From an uncultured Paraprevotella sp. (GTDB lineage Bacteria > Bacteroidota > Bacteroidia > Bacteroidales > Bacteroidaceae), in the NCBI GenBank assembly GCA_944320765.1, contig CALUIS010000005.1, forward strand, positions 62,001 to 126,000: a stretch of 64,000 nt of DNA. Direction: 5' to 3'. The notes under the pieces are model-generated. The model had not been told where the DNA came from. It made no database searches and saw only the letters and a list, made by a program, of their open reading frames with translations. The position numbers were made by a program, and so were the translations under genes. Numbering within the stretch: the stretch's first letter is position 1; every line of letters starts with the position of its first letter. Of this stretch, positions 8,108 through 16,441 are shown piece after piece.

Positions 8108-8225
8108 TTGGGCAGCCCCCTTAGCCCCTACGGCCAGCCCCCTTTCAGGTGGGGCTGTCGCTTCTTGCTGGTTTTGCAACACCTGCAAAATGGAGCAGTT
8201 GGATGGGATATTGCGGATATTCACA
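8108..8225. repeat. Short intergenic stretch with dispersed motif
   Basis: Contains CAGCCCC blocks (8114-8155) and TTGCTGGTTTTGCAACACC, which resembles sequences near 6615 and 25035. No coding potential. Confidence 0.4.
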
Positions 8226-8796
8226 TTATTTTATGAGTATCTTTTTTACGGTCCCGTCACTCATCCGTATAAGATTCAACCCCTTGAACGGGGTGTCATG
8301 CCTTTGTCCTCCGAGGTCATAGCGTCCCGTTTCTTCTGCATCCGTTTCTTTTGTCATCTCACCGACGGATAGACCAGAGGCTGCGATGAAAGAGCCAATG
8401 GCCTGTGCCAACGTTGTCCCCGTTTCGGAATAAGCTGTCAGTTTATAGTAATATTATGTCCCTTCGGTCAGCCCGCTTACCGTCAGTTCTTCGGCGGTTC
8501 TGCGCATGGTGCTTGAAGAAGCACTTTGGAACAGGTCGGTCATGCTTTCATCCTTATAAATGTCCACCACATATTCGGTGGCGTGTTGTCTTCCATCCAT
8601 CGAATACATAGCCAGAGTGTGCGACCGCCTGCAATTCGGCTTCATCGCCCAGTTGATATTCTCTCAGGCCATAAATGACTCCGCCGTTTTCGATGGCTTT
8701 GGTTACGTTGACCGAAAGCGGTGCCTCTTCTTCAAAGTAATAGAAATCTTTCCACCCCGTGCTGCGGCGGTAGAGGTCTTCTGTGTTATAAGTTTT
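8226..8796 (-). pseudogene. 3' remnant of a BspA-like leucine-rich repeat surface protein
   Basis: Three pieces of one former reading frame can be followed on the minus strand. First, YRRSTGWKDFYYFEEEAPL, the usual end of a BspA-type repeat block, followed by ENGGVIYGLREYQLGDEAEL and a GYVFDGW repeat motif. After a frameshift near 8600, a fibronectin-III-like segment (ATEYVVDIYKDESM...). This is broken by an in-frame TAA at 8454-8456 between GLTEGT and YYYKLTAYSE. The last part ends in GRYDLGGQRHDTPFKGLNLI and RMSDGTVKKILIK, a typical C-terminal tail of exported Bacteroidales proteins. At least one frameshift and one stop make it non-functional, and no 5' part is present. Confidence 0.75.
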
Positions 8797-8955
8797 GCTT
8801 TACAGTACTTGGTATGGATGTCGGGAAAATGAATAAGTGTGGATAAAATCTTCGGGCGGCAGTGTCATCTGTAAAAAATGGCACTGTCGTCCGGAGTTCC
8901 TGTGTGCAAGGCAGGACGTTGGGATGCGGCTTGTGATGTGACGGAATCTTGTCAA

Positions 8956-10824
8956 TCAGAACTGGAAGTAGATGAACGGCTGCATCTCGGCCGTGACGAA
9001 CTGGTAGAGGACGAACACGGCGGCCACCACGATGAGGGCCATCAGCGGCAGCGGCGTGCGGGCGAACCAGATGCGGTAGCGGCGTTTCCAGTTGTCCGGC
9101 AGCCAATGGATGACCATGCCCAGCAGGAAGAGGCCGAACACCTTGTCGTAGGCCAGGATGATGTCGCCCACGTTGGCGTTCCAGGCCGAGCCTATCTGGT
9201 TCACCATCTCCGAGGCGATGCGCCATGCCGTCTCGTTGGCCACGGCGGGGTCGAGGTTGGAACCCGAACGGAAGAACAGGCGGGTGAAGCTGATGAACAC
9301 GAACGTGACCCACACGGCCCACGCATGGCCTATCCAGCCCACGCGCCAACGCGCTTTGCTGGCCGTGTAGAGGAACTTGATGAGTGCGCTGCCCGCGATG
9401 AAGAGCATGAACACGAGGAACAGGTTCCACACCGGTGCCGGGATGAACACCGAGAACGCCCAGACCAGTGCGAGGAAGAACAAGGCCCAGAGCAGCTGGT
9501 GGAACGGGCGGAAGTCGCGCCAGAACTTGTAGACAATCATGCCTACGCCGTTCAGGCCGCCCCACACCATGAAGTTGCAGCTCGCGCCGTGCCAAAGCCC
9601 GCCCAGCAGCATGGTAATCATGGAGTTCAGGTTGGCCCAGATTTTCCTCCGCCGGTCGGGATAGCGCAGTCCGGTGTAGACCACGGCGGCGGCCAGCAGC
9701 AACACACCGACGGCGATGTAGGGGTTGCCCGACAGCACCAAGGCGGCCAGCGTGATGGTCAGAATCCAGAAGTACGTGCCGAAGGTGGAGTTGCGGTTGC
9801 CGCCCAAGGGGATGTAGAGGTAAGTCTGTAGCCAGCGCGAGAGCGAGATGTGCCAGCGTTTCCAGAAGTTGCTGCAGTTGGGGGCCTTGTAGGGCGAGTT
9901 GAAGTTGCGCGGCAGGTGGAAGCCCATGAGCAGCGAGAGGCCGATGGCGATGTCCGTGTAGCCCGAGAAGTCGGCATACACCTGCAGCGAATAGGCGAAG
10001 AGGGCCATCAGGTTCTCGAAACCGGAGAAGAGCATCGGGTTCTCGAACACGCGGTCGATGAAGTTCACCGCGATGTAGTCGCTCAGGATGATTTTCTTGA
10101 GCAGGCCGTTGAGAATCCAGAATACGGCCATGCCGAACTGTAGCCGGCTCAGGCAGTACTTGCGGTAGAGCTGGGGGATGAAGTCGCTGGCTTTCACGAT
10201 GGGGCCGGCCACGAGCTGGGGGAAGAAGGTGACGTAGAACCCGAAGTCGAAGAAGTTGCGTACGGGTTTCACCAGCCCCTTGTACACGTCCGCCGTGTAG
10301 CTGATAATCTGGAACGTGTAGAACGAGATGCCCACCGGCAGGATGATGCGGTCGATGCTGAACACCGGTTCGCCCACGGCCCGGTTGAAGCCTTCGGCCA
10401 GGATGTTCGTCACTTGGAAGGAAGTGCCGCAAAGCGTGTTGACCAGGTCGGCGAAGAAGTAGGCATACTTGAAGTAGCACAGGATGGAGAGGTCGATCGT
10501 CACGCTCAGGATGAGGAACAGTTTCTTTCCCCACCGCGCCCGGCAGGCGTAGATGAGCTGGGCGATGATGAAGTCGCTGAGGGTGACGAAGAGCAGCAGG
10601 CCGAAGAACAGCCCGCTCGTCTTGTAGTAGAACAGGACGCTGATGAAGAACAGGTACGTGTTGCGCAGCAGCCGCTTGTTGCGGAAGAGTGCGAACACGG
10701 CGAAGACGATGGCGAAGAACGCCCAGAATTGGAACTGCGTGAAGAGCAGCGGGCTTTCGGGGTCGAAGGAGAACACCGTCTTCAGGTATTCCCACAGCAT
10801 CGTCAGGTTTTCTTTAATTTCCAT
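8956..10824 (-). CDS. MBOAT family membrane-bound O-acyltransferase (AlgI/DltB-like)
   Basis: 622 residues with about a dozen membrane helices. Family hallmarks are present: FFPQLVAGPIVKASDF (about 200-214), FNSPYKAPNCSNFWKRWHIS (His325) and the catalytic histidine in GGLWHGASCNF (His412). MBOAT proteins of the AlgI/DltB/PatA group move an acyl (often acetyl) group across the inner membrane for transfer to a surface polymer. It overlaps the upstream SGNH hydrolase gene by 11 bases, and both neighbours in the operon are SGNH proteins, as in alginate or other polysaccharide acetylation machines. The acceptor is unknown. Confidence 0.9.
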   Translation of the reverse strand: MEIKENLTMLWEYLKTVFSFDPESPLLFTQFQFWAFFAIVFAVFALFRNKRLLRNTYLFFISVLFYYKTSGLFFGLLLFVTLSDFIIAQLIYACRARWGKKLFLILSVTIDLSILCYFKYAYFFADLVNTLCGTSFQVTNILAEGFNRAVGEPVFSIDRIILPVGISFYTFQIISYTADVYKGLVKPVRNFFDFGFYVTFFPQLVAGPIVKASDFIPQLYRKYCLSRLQFGMAVFWILNGLLKKIILSDYIAVNFIDRVFENPMLFSGFENLMALFAYSLQVYADFSGYTDIAIGLSLLMGFHLPRNFNSPYKAPNCSNFWKRWHISLSRWLQTYLYIPLGGNRNSTFGTYFWILTITLAALVLSGNPYIAVGVLLLAAAVVYTGLRYPDRRRKIWANLNSMITMLLGGLWHGASCNFMVWGGLNGVGMIVYKFWRDFRPFHQLLWALFFLALVWAFSVFIPAPVWNLFLVFMLFIAGSALIKFLYTASKARWRVGWIGHAWAVWVTFVFISFTRLFFRSGSNLDPAVANETAWRIASEMVNQIGSAWNANVGDIILAYDKVFGLFLLGMVIHWLPDNWKRRYRIWFARTPLPLMALIVVAAVFVLYQFVTAEMQPFIYFQF

Positions 10825-12094
10825 TGGTTTCCAAGTAATCTGTAATCAGGGCGTTGTAGAGCAGGTCGCCGATGAGGCGGTAGCCTTCGGCGGTGAAGTG
10901 TATGCGGTCGGGGCGCATCAGGCCTTTCCCGCGCCACAAGGCCGAGGAACGCGAGCCGCCCATGATGGCGTATTGGTCCCACACGGCCGCGCCGTATTCT
11001 TCGGCCAGCTCCTTCATCGCCCGGGCCACGCGGGCCGTGTTGGGGTTGGTGCGCTTGCCGTAGCGTTTGCCCAAGTTGAGCAGGCAGTCGTTGTTGGTGA
11101 CGAAGAGCAGGGCGCAGTGCGGGTTGGCGGCCTTGAAGAGGGCGATGAGCCGGCGGTAGTTGGCTTTGAACTCTTCCGGGTCGAAACGGTCGGGCGGCAC
11201 GTTGGCATCGTTGATGCCGATGCCGAATATGGCCAGGTCCGGACAGACGAGCCGCAGGTCTTGGGGCAGGTGGACGCAGCGCAGCCAGGCCGGCACGTCG
11301 GCCCCGTTGATGCCCGTGGCATGGTAGGTGATGCCGTCGCATCCGTTCTCGGGGATAATGCCCGTCAGGGTGAACCGTCCGCCGGAGGGGAGGCGGAAGC
11401 GGATGTCCGCCTGTCCGCAGGGTTCGGGGAAATCGATGAGATAACTGTGGGTGGCCTGTTCATGCCGTGCCGCCAGCTCTTTTCCTTTATATAATATGTA
11501 GGGCATGGCCGTGGTGTCGGTGGCGTATCCCAACAGGCGCAGGCGGGTGAAGTGGAACGGGACGGAGTCGCGCAGGTTGAGCGTGAGCGAGAGGGAGGCC
11601 GTGTGGTCGCGTGTGCTGACCGCCGCGCCGGCCAGTCCGAGGGTGTCCGTGCCGTTCGGTTTGATGCATCGTGTGCCTTCCCAGTGGCCGGTGTAGGTGA
11701 TGCGGTAGTTTTGCGGCGCGTTGGTGCGCAGGATGCGGAAGGGGAAGAGCAGGCCGCGTTCCGTCATGACGGAGTCGCCCAATGTGGCGAAGTCCGTGCG
11801 CAGCTGGTGGCTCAGGTAACCGGCCTGCACGTGGCTTCCTCCGATGTGTACGATGGAGATGCGCCCTTTCCCGGTTCGCAGCAGGGTGTCCAGCTTCTGG
11901 TAGAGGGTGTCGAACGGCTGGTGTCCGCCGGGGAACTGCAATGCGTTTTCCTCATACCGGATGAACGGGTAGGTGGGCAGGGGGCGGAGCATGGCTTGCC
12001 GTTCCCCTTGTGCGGCTTCCGGCCTCACGAGGCAGGAGGACAGCAGGACGAATGCCGCGAGGCATGCGGCGACGAGGTCGTGTTTCTTCATCAT
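10814..12094 (-). CDS. SGNH/GDSL hydrolase-like lipoprotein, putative acetyltransferase partner
   Basis: 426 residues. The N-terminus is a lipoprotein signal (VLLSSC, Cys21). The SGNH blocks are recognisable: block I VHIGGSHVQ (Ser87), block III FGIGINDAN, block V PDRIHFTAEGY (Asp396, His399). In MBOAT operons such proteins (AlgJ/AlgX-like, PatB-like) act outside the inner membrane, accepting the acyl group from the MBOAT protein and placing it on the glycan. It starts one base after the stop of the second SGNH gene and overlaps the MBOAT gene, so the three are probably translated together. Confidence 0.85.
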   Translation of the reverse strand: MMKKHDLVAACLAAFVLLSSCLVRPEAAQGERQAMLRPLPTYPFIRYEENALQFPGGHQPFDTLYQKLDTLLRTGKGRISIVHIGGSHVQAGYLSHQLRTDFATLGDSVMTERGLLFPFRILRTNAPQNYRITYTGHWEGTRCIKPNGTDTLGLAGAAVSTRDHTASLSLTLNLRDSVPFHFTRLRLLGYATDTTAMPYILYKGKELAARHEQATHSYLIDFPEPCGQADIRFRLPSGGRFTLTGIIPENGCDGITYHATGINGADVPAWLRCVHLPQDLRLVCPDLAIFGIGINDANVPPDRFDPEEFKANYRRLIALFKAANPHCALLFVTNNDCLLNLGKRYGKRTNPNTARVARAMKELAEEYGAAVWDQYAIMGGSRSSALWRGKGLMRPDRIHFTAEGYRLIGDLLYNALITDYLETNGN

Positions 12095-12095
12095 G

Positions 12096-13574
12096 TTATA
12101 TTGAATCGTCAGAATGTGTGTGCAGTGTGTCCGTTTCTTCCACCACCAAGGCCGTGCTGTCCGCGTTCAGCTTCAGCCGGTCCTTTCCCGTGCGGAAACG
12201 GTAGAACTTGTGATAGAACTCCAAGGTCTCGTAGAGGATGTTGCCCACGTGGCGCGCGCCCTTCGGCGTGAAATGCACATAGTCCGGGCCGGCCAGGTGG
12301 CTGTCCACCCACTTCATCATGGAGTTCCGTCCGCCCATGGCCGCGTACAGGTCCCAATAGGCGATGCCGCTTTCTCCGGCCATCCGTTTCAGTGCCTCCA
12401 CTGTTTGGGGCAGGACGGGGTAGGTCTGCATCTCCCCTTCGATGGACGTGGACATGTCCGACGGCCCGATGAAGAGGAAGCAGGCTTCCGGCAGCAGTTT
12501 TTTGAGATAGCTGATTTGCCGTTTCAGTCCGTTCATGTAGCCCGCGATGTCCCGGTCGTCCTTCAGGTAGGGTACGGAGTTTCCGCCATATTGCAGGATG
12601 ACGAGGCGTACGTTCCCGCGCCGGAAGAAGGGGGTGAGGGTGGATTGGCCGATAGAGGTGAAGACCGTGCCCGAGCAGCCGCGCATGGGAATGTTGTCCA
12701 CCGACACGCCGTCCGCTCCGTCGAGCAGGATGCCGTAGAGGTCCGCCTGTCCGCTGACTGTCAGGCTGACCGTGGAGCGGGAGCCGAGCCGGGCGGTGTA
12801 GAAATACAGGTTTTCGCTGCCTTGGGCTTCATCCATCTCCAGCGTATCCGTCCCCGCCACGACACAGGCCTTGACCGAATCGCCGGCCAGTAGCGTGACG
12901 CGGCTGAAGCGGGAGGCATTGGGATAGGTGTCGCGCATTCGGGTGGTGAAACTGAAGCTGGCTGTGCCGTCCACAGTGGTTGTCTGCCCCATGGGGCCGT
13001 AAAGGTTTCCTTCCAGCCGCATGGTTTTCGGGCCGTACACCAGATGGCGGGCCAGGTCGGACGGTTCGGCGGTTTGCGAGAGGGTGTAGGTCGGTACGGT
13101 CTGTATGAGGGGAATCATGCCCACGCCGCTTCCGCCGAATTTCCCTTGGAACGCTTCGCGCAGCACGGAGGTGATGCGGTCGCCCTCCAGCTGCGAGTCG
13201 CCGTAGTGCAGGATGCGCATGGGGTGTTTGCGGGCCGCTTCGAGGGCGTCGAAGAACGGGTCAAGGTAGCCGATGCTGTCGCCCGGCATGTAGATGCGGG
13301 CCGGATTGGTCCGGCAATACGTGAGGAATTCGCTTTCCTTTTCTGCTTTGAGTGCGTCCATGCGCAACTGCATCAGCTCTTCCGTGGTGAGGGTGTCTTC
13401 GGGGATGGTGTCCGCCGGGATTTCCTCTTCCTCTGCCTGAAGCACTTCAGCGAGGGTGGGGAAGCGCAGTTGCATTCCGCCCAGGGCGACTCCTTCTTGT
13501 GGAAAGAAGTAGGCCACGAGGGCCAGCAGGCCGATGACGGAGAAGATAAAGCAAACGATGTGTCCGATTTTCAT
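12096..13574 (-). CDS. SGNH/GDSL hydrolase-like exported protein
   Basis: 492 residues with one N-terminal membrane segment (about 4-24). Block I is LHYGDSQLEGDR (Ser127) and block V is PDYVHFTPKGA (Asp431, His434). A coiled, acidic linker (about 45-85) lies before the catalytic domain. First gene of the MBOAT operon. It is only distantly similar to the next SGNH protein, so the pair probably has divided roles (acyl relay and transfer, or transfer and esterase). A promoter-like element lies at 13609-13616. Confidence 0.83.
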   Translation of the reverse strand: MKIGHIVCFIFSVIGLLALVAYFFPQEGVALGGMQLRFPTLAEVLQAEEEEIPADTIPEDTLTTEELMQLRMDALKAEKESEFLTYCRTNPARIYMPGDSIGYLDPFFDALEAARKHPMRILHYGDSQLEGDRITSVLREAFQGKFGGSGVGMIPLIQTVPTYTLSQTAEPSDLARHLVYGPKTMRLEGNLYGPMGQTTTVDGTASFSFTTRMRDTYPNASRFSRVTLLAGDSVKACVVAGTDTLEMDEAQGSENLYFYTARLGSRSTVSLTVSGQADLYGILLDGADGVSVDNIPMRGCSGTVFTSIGQSTLTPFFRRGNVRLVILQYGGNSVPYLKDDRDIAGYMNGLKRQISYLKKLLPEACFLFIGPSDMSTSIEGEMQTYPVLPQTVEALKRMAGESGIAYWDLYAAMGGRNSMMKWVDSHLAGPDYVHFTPKGARHVGNILYETLEFYHKFYRFRTGKDRLKLNADSTALVVEETDTLHTHSDDSI

Positions 13575-13608
13575 CTCGTTGTCTTTTGTGTTTGTAACAA
13601 AACGGGTG

Positions 13609-13644
13609 CAAAGTTACGCATTATCGCTGGAATAATCGAACAAA
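13609..13644 (-). promoter_or_regulatory. Probable promoter of the SGNH-SGNH-MBOAT operon
   Basis: Perfect minus-strand TAACTTTG (13609-13616), 35 bases before the first ATG. A TTTG at 13641-13644 is 24 bases away, wider than usual. Confidence 0.5.
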
Positions 13645-13679
13645 ATCAGCTGATTGGCATTTTATTTGAGACAAAAGTG

Positions 13680-13718
13680 AAAGATGCGGCCGGGCCGGAG
13701 CCGTTTGGCCGCATCTTT
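13680..13718 (-). terminator. Terminator after the M56 regulator gene
   Basis: 12-bp perfect inverted repeat AAAGATGCGGCC / GGCCGCATCTTT around a GC-rich loop, about 50 bases past the stop codon of the BlaR1-like gene on the minus strand. The T run is short. Confidence 0.65.
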
Positions 13719-13766
13719 CGGGGGAAAGTATAAATGTAATATTGGTGTTTTTGTGTCTTCGGGGGA

Positions 13767-15527
13767 TTACAGGCCGGTGCATTCCAGCATCCGGTCGAGT
13801 TCTTCAGGGATTTCCGTGCGGGTCCATACTTCGCTGAATTCCACGCCGTCCCAAAGGAAGGTGGTGGTGAACGTGTCATCCCCGTCCCATTGCAGGCGGT
13901 GGTCGCCTCCGTTCTTGCGGAGATGGTTTCCGTCCACATACTCAAAAGTGCCGCCATTACCGCTGAACTGGTAAAGGGGATTTCCTTCCATGTCTGTCAT
14001 GGTTTGTACGAGTACGGTAAAATAGTGGTCTTTCCCAAAGAACTTGTATTGGGGCGGATTTTGCGGAACTTTCTCTCCCGTGTTCCGGTCTATGTAAGCG
14101 CTCATTTTCCATGCGCCTTTCAGCCGGTCCTTCCGTTCGCGGCATTCTTTGTAGGCTTGCATGATCCGTCGGGACTCCCCTGCGGGCGTATGGCGTACCC
14201 ACTGTTCTGTCTTCCATAATCCGGGGATATTGGAGACCCCGTTGGGGTCATACCACGAGAGGTTGAACGAGGCGGAATCCACTCTTTGCACGGGGCATTC
14301 CAAACCTTGCTCGACGGCCACGCTGTCTGAGGACATACGGAAAGAACCCAACTTGCCGGAGAAGAAAGTGGGGCCGTCGGGCGCTTTCCTGCCCGTCACG
14401 GCTACTGTGAGGACATTTTCTTTTCCGATAAATTTGTAGTGCGGGACGATGTCTGTCGTTCGGGTGGTCCGGAAAGCGGAATCTCCGATGCACTGCATGG
14501 CCCAACAGCCTTGCAGGTCGAAGGGTTCCGGAGAGGCCGGAGCTTCTTTTTTCGTATCCATACATCCGCATACGCTAAGGCATAAAGCCATACATCCGGC
14601 AAATGTCAACCGGGCATTACTGTTCTTGATTTTCTTGTTCATAAAAATAATACGTGATTTAAGGGTTGAATGGTTGTAGTTCGAGCGGACGGGTATCCAT
14701 TCCCGGTGTTCCTTGCACGTCAGCACCAGGTGTATCTGGTATTGTTCGCGGTCAGCCCCTTGGTCCAGCACGTCGCGGTCGGCTTCCATCTCCTGCTGCT
14801 CGCGCATGGCCCGGTAGAACAGGTAGGCGAAGGGGTTGAACCAGTTGAGGGCCGTCAGGCATTGCAGGGCCAGCAGCTTGTAGAAGTGTCCCCGCCGGAT
14901 GTGGCTCGCCTCATGGTTCAGGATGAATGCGGCCTTTTCTTCGTCCGTGTCAGCAGGGATGAAGATGGAACGGGCGAAAGAGAAAGGCATCTCATAATCC
15001 GTGTGGTAAAGTGTGGCCCCCTCGTGTTGTCCTGCCTTTACGGCGTAGCGGCGGATGTGGAGCAGGCTGGCCAGTTGGCCGGCGAGATAAAGCAGGTATA
15101 GCACCCCGCCGACTATGTACCATGGAAGAAGCCTTCCGCCCCATTGCGTCCAGGAAGTCCCGGTTGGTTCATGGGAGCTTGCGACACCGGAAGAGGGCCG
15201 GGGGACATCCAAGGCTTGTTTGAAGCGGTCTCGGGGGAAAGCCGGGAATCCCGGAGTGGTAGAGGGGATGGCGTGGGATACGGCTTGGCGGGCAACTTCG
15301 GTGGGGGGAGAGGTGGCCGCCTTCTCCGTGACGAAGGTCAGGCGCAGGAACAGGCTGGCGGCCATGAACACCATTCCCGCCGCGATGAATCCTTGTGCCG
15401 GTCGGCTCTTGCATTTCATGCGCACCAGCAGCATGTAGCACAAATAGGCCGCGCCGCCCGTGAGCAGGGCGGCCAGCGGGAAGAAGCCCGGCGTCAGTTG
15501 CACGTGTGTCAGTACGGGGAGCGGCAT
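13767..15527 (-). CDS. BlaR1/MecR1-type M56 metallopeptidase with C-terminal lipocalin-like modules
   Basis: 586 residues. Membrane helices flank a cytoplasmic zinc-protease domain with NHEASHIRRGH (His205, Glu206, His209) and a downstream REQQEMEAD acid motif. In BlaR1-type sensors this protease is switched on by an external signal and relieves repression by a BlaI partner, encoded 12 bases upstream here. The extracytoplasmic C-terminus is not a penicillin-binding domain. It appears to be two related beta-rich modules (FDLQGCW...YKFIGKENV and LKGAWKM...YKFFGKDHY), similar in style to DUF4488/lipocalin-like domains. An internal ATG at 14642 begins a lipoprotein-like sequence ending VCGC, so an independent shorter product cannot be excluded. 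Signal unknown. Confidence 0.82.
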   Translation of the reverse strand: MPLPVLTHVQLTPGFFPLAALLTGGAAYLCYMLLVRMKCKSRPAQGFIAAGMVFMAASLFLRLTFVTEKAATSPPTEVARQAVSHAIPSTTPGFPAFPRDRFKQALDVPRPSSGVASSHEPTGTSWTQWGGRLLPWYIVGGVLYLLYLAGQLASLLHIRRYAVKAGQHEGATLYHTDYEMPFSFARSIFIPADTDEEKAAFILNHEASHIRRGHFYKLLALQCLTALNWFNPFAYLFYRAMREQQEMEADRDVLDQGADREQYQIHLVLTCKEHREWIPVRSNYNHSTLKSRIIFMNKKIKNSNARLTFAGCMALCLSVCGCMDTKKEAPASPEPFDLQGCWAMQCIGDSAFRTTRTTDIVPHYKFIGKENVLTVAVTGRKAPDGPTFFSGKLGSFRMSSDSVAVEQGLECPVQRVDSASFNLSWYDPNGVSNIPGLWKTEQWVRHTPAGESRRIMQAYKECRERKDRLKGAWKMSAYIDRNTGEKVPQNPPQYKFFGKDHYFTVLVQTMTDMEGNPLYQFSGNGGTFEYVDGNHLRKNGGDHRLQWDGDDTFTTTFLWDGVEFSEVWTRTEIPEELDRMLECTGL

Positions 15528-15539
15528 GTCGGGCTTGGG

Positions 15540-15917
15540 CTATGATTTGTTTTTCTTGATGAGCCGGATGAGTTCGTCGGCTTCCTCGTCCGTCAGCTTT
15601 TCCTTTTCGGCGAAGAAGCTGACGAGCGACACGAGGGAGCCGCCGAAATAGGTGTCCTTCACGCTGTTCATGAAGTACCGCGTGTATTCGTCCCGGCTGA
15701 TGAGCGGGGTGAAGCGGTGCATCTTGTTCACCATGTCCGAGTCCACGAAGCCTTTCTTCTTCATGATTTTCAGGAAGGTGGCCAACGTGGTGTAGGCCGG
15801 TTTGGGATAGGGGATGGCGTTCAGGATTTCGCTGATGAAGCCGCTTTGCCCCGGCATGTTCCACAGCACGTCCATGATCTGGTATTCCGCTTTGGTCAGA
15901 GGTCTGTTCTTTTCCAT
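15540..15917 (-). CDS. BlaI/MecI/CopY family transcriptional repressor
   Basis: 125 residues from ATG 15917 (MEKNRPLTKAEYQIMDVLWN). The winged-helix N-terminus and the C-terminal dimerisation and cleavage region (ADELIRLIKKNKS) are typical of BlaI. The longer open frame to 16043 crosses the promoter and is not used. It forms an operon with the M56 protease gene downstream; by family knowledge it represses its own operon until cleaved. A near-perfect promoter lies 20 bases upstream. Confidence 0.9.
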   Translation of the reverse strand: MEKNRPLTKAEYQIMDVLWNMPGQSGFISEILNAIPYPKPAYTTLATFLKIMKKKGFVDSDMVNKMHRFTPLISRDEYTRYFMNSVKDTYFGGSLVSLVSFFAEKEKLTDEEADELIRLIKKNKS

Positions 15918-15937
15918 CGTTCGTAAGTTTAGTGATG

Positions 15938-15968
15938 CAAAGATACAGCTAAAAATATAGTAAACAAA
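15938..15968 (-). promoter_or_regulatory. Promoter of the BlaI/M56 operon
   Basis: Minus strand TTTG (15965-15968), 19-base spacer, TATCTTTG (15938-15945): full match to the Bacteroidetes consensus. The BlaI operator is expected to overlap it, but no clear dyad was picked out. Confidence 0.75.
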
Positions 15969-16009
15969 CTGCGCGGCGCGAAATAAGCCGGAATTATGGA
16001 TTATTAACT

Positions 16010-16350
16010 GTCGCGTGTATGATAAAAGAGGGCGTGCAGTCATTCAGGCAGGCACGCCCTCTCATGGAGTGAAATGAAAAACAAGGGTTTGCGGGGACGT
16101 TGTGGGCAGTTCCGCAGCGGGCGGAGGATTCGTGCCGGTCGCGGGTTTCGTCCATACCGTCAGGCGGAGGAACAGCGCGGCGATCATGAGGGCACATCCC
16201 GAGAGGCAGGAACGCCTGCGCCAGTCGGCTTCGGCATCTCATGCGGATGAAGAGCCGGTAGAGGACGTAGAGGGCCGCGCCGGTCAGCAGCGAGGCGAGC
16301 GGGTAGAAGCCCGGGACGAGTTGCAGGTTGTCGAGGTATGTCTGGTTCAT
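16010..16350 (-). pseudogene. Truncated second copy of the M56 (BlaR1-like) gene
   Basis: The frame starting at 16350 (MNQTYLDNLQLVPGFYPLAS) matches the N-terminus of the intact neighbour (LTPGFFPLAALLTGGAAY). After SRLAQAFLPLGM the similarity moves to another frame: LMIAALFLRLTVWTKPATGT, which matches GMVFMAASLFLRLTF of the intact gene. This shows a small frameshift. The sequence then ends at a TGA near 16074, with the protease and sensor domains absent. A hairpin at 16027-16062 follows. Confidence 0.8.
16027..16062 (-). terminator. Hairpin after the truncated M56 copy
   Basis: 11-bp perfect inverted repeat AGAGGGCGTGC / GCACGCCCTCT, followed on the minus strand by TTTTATC. It could end transcripts of the decayed copy and insulate the BlaI promoter. 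Confidence 0.6.
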
Positions 16351-16366
16351 GGTATCGGGGGATAAG

Positions 16367-16441
16367 TTAATGTTTGCCTTTTTGGATGATGTCGATAATC
16401 TGGTCTATTTCTTCCTGCCTTAGGTTCTCTTCCTTAAGTAG
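16367..16441 (-). pseudogene. C-terminal remnant of a second BlaI-like repressor
   Basis: The minus strand reads KHLLLKEENLRQEEIDQIID then IIQKGKH and a stop just before the truncated M56 copy. This is the same acidic/hydrophobic tail as in the intact repressor (FAEKEKLTDEEADELIRLIK). Nothing upstream continues the family, so only the last 25 or so codons survive. Spacing to the following M56 remnant mirrors the intact pair. Confidence 0.65.

Noticed and set aside
8860-8905. Inverted repeat after the MBOAT gene as its terminator
   Set aside because: On the minus strand that would be transcribed, the stem has three A-C mismatches; it pairs well only as plus-strand RNA, where no gene ends.
8786-10795. 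669-codon frame overlapping the MBOAT gene in another frame
   Set aside because: Proline/arginine/histidine-rich frame-shift shadow; the MBOAT frame has all family motifs and membrane segments.
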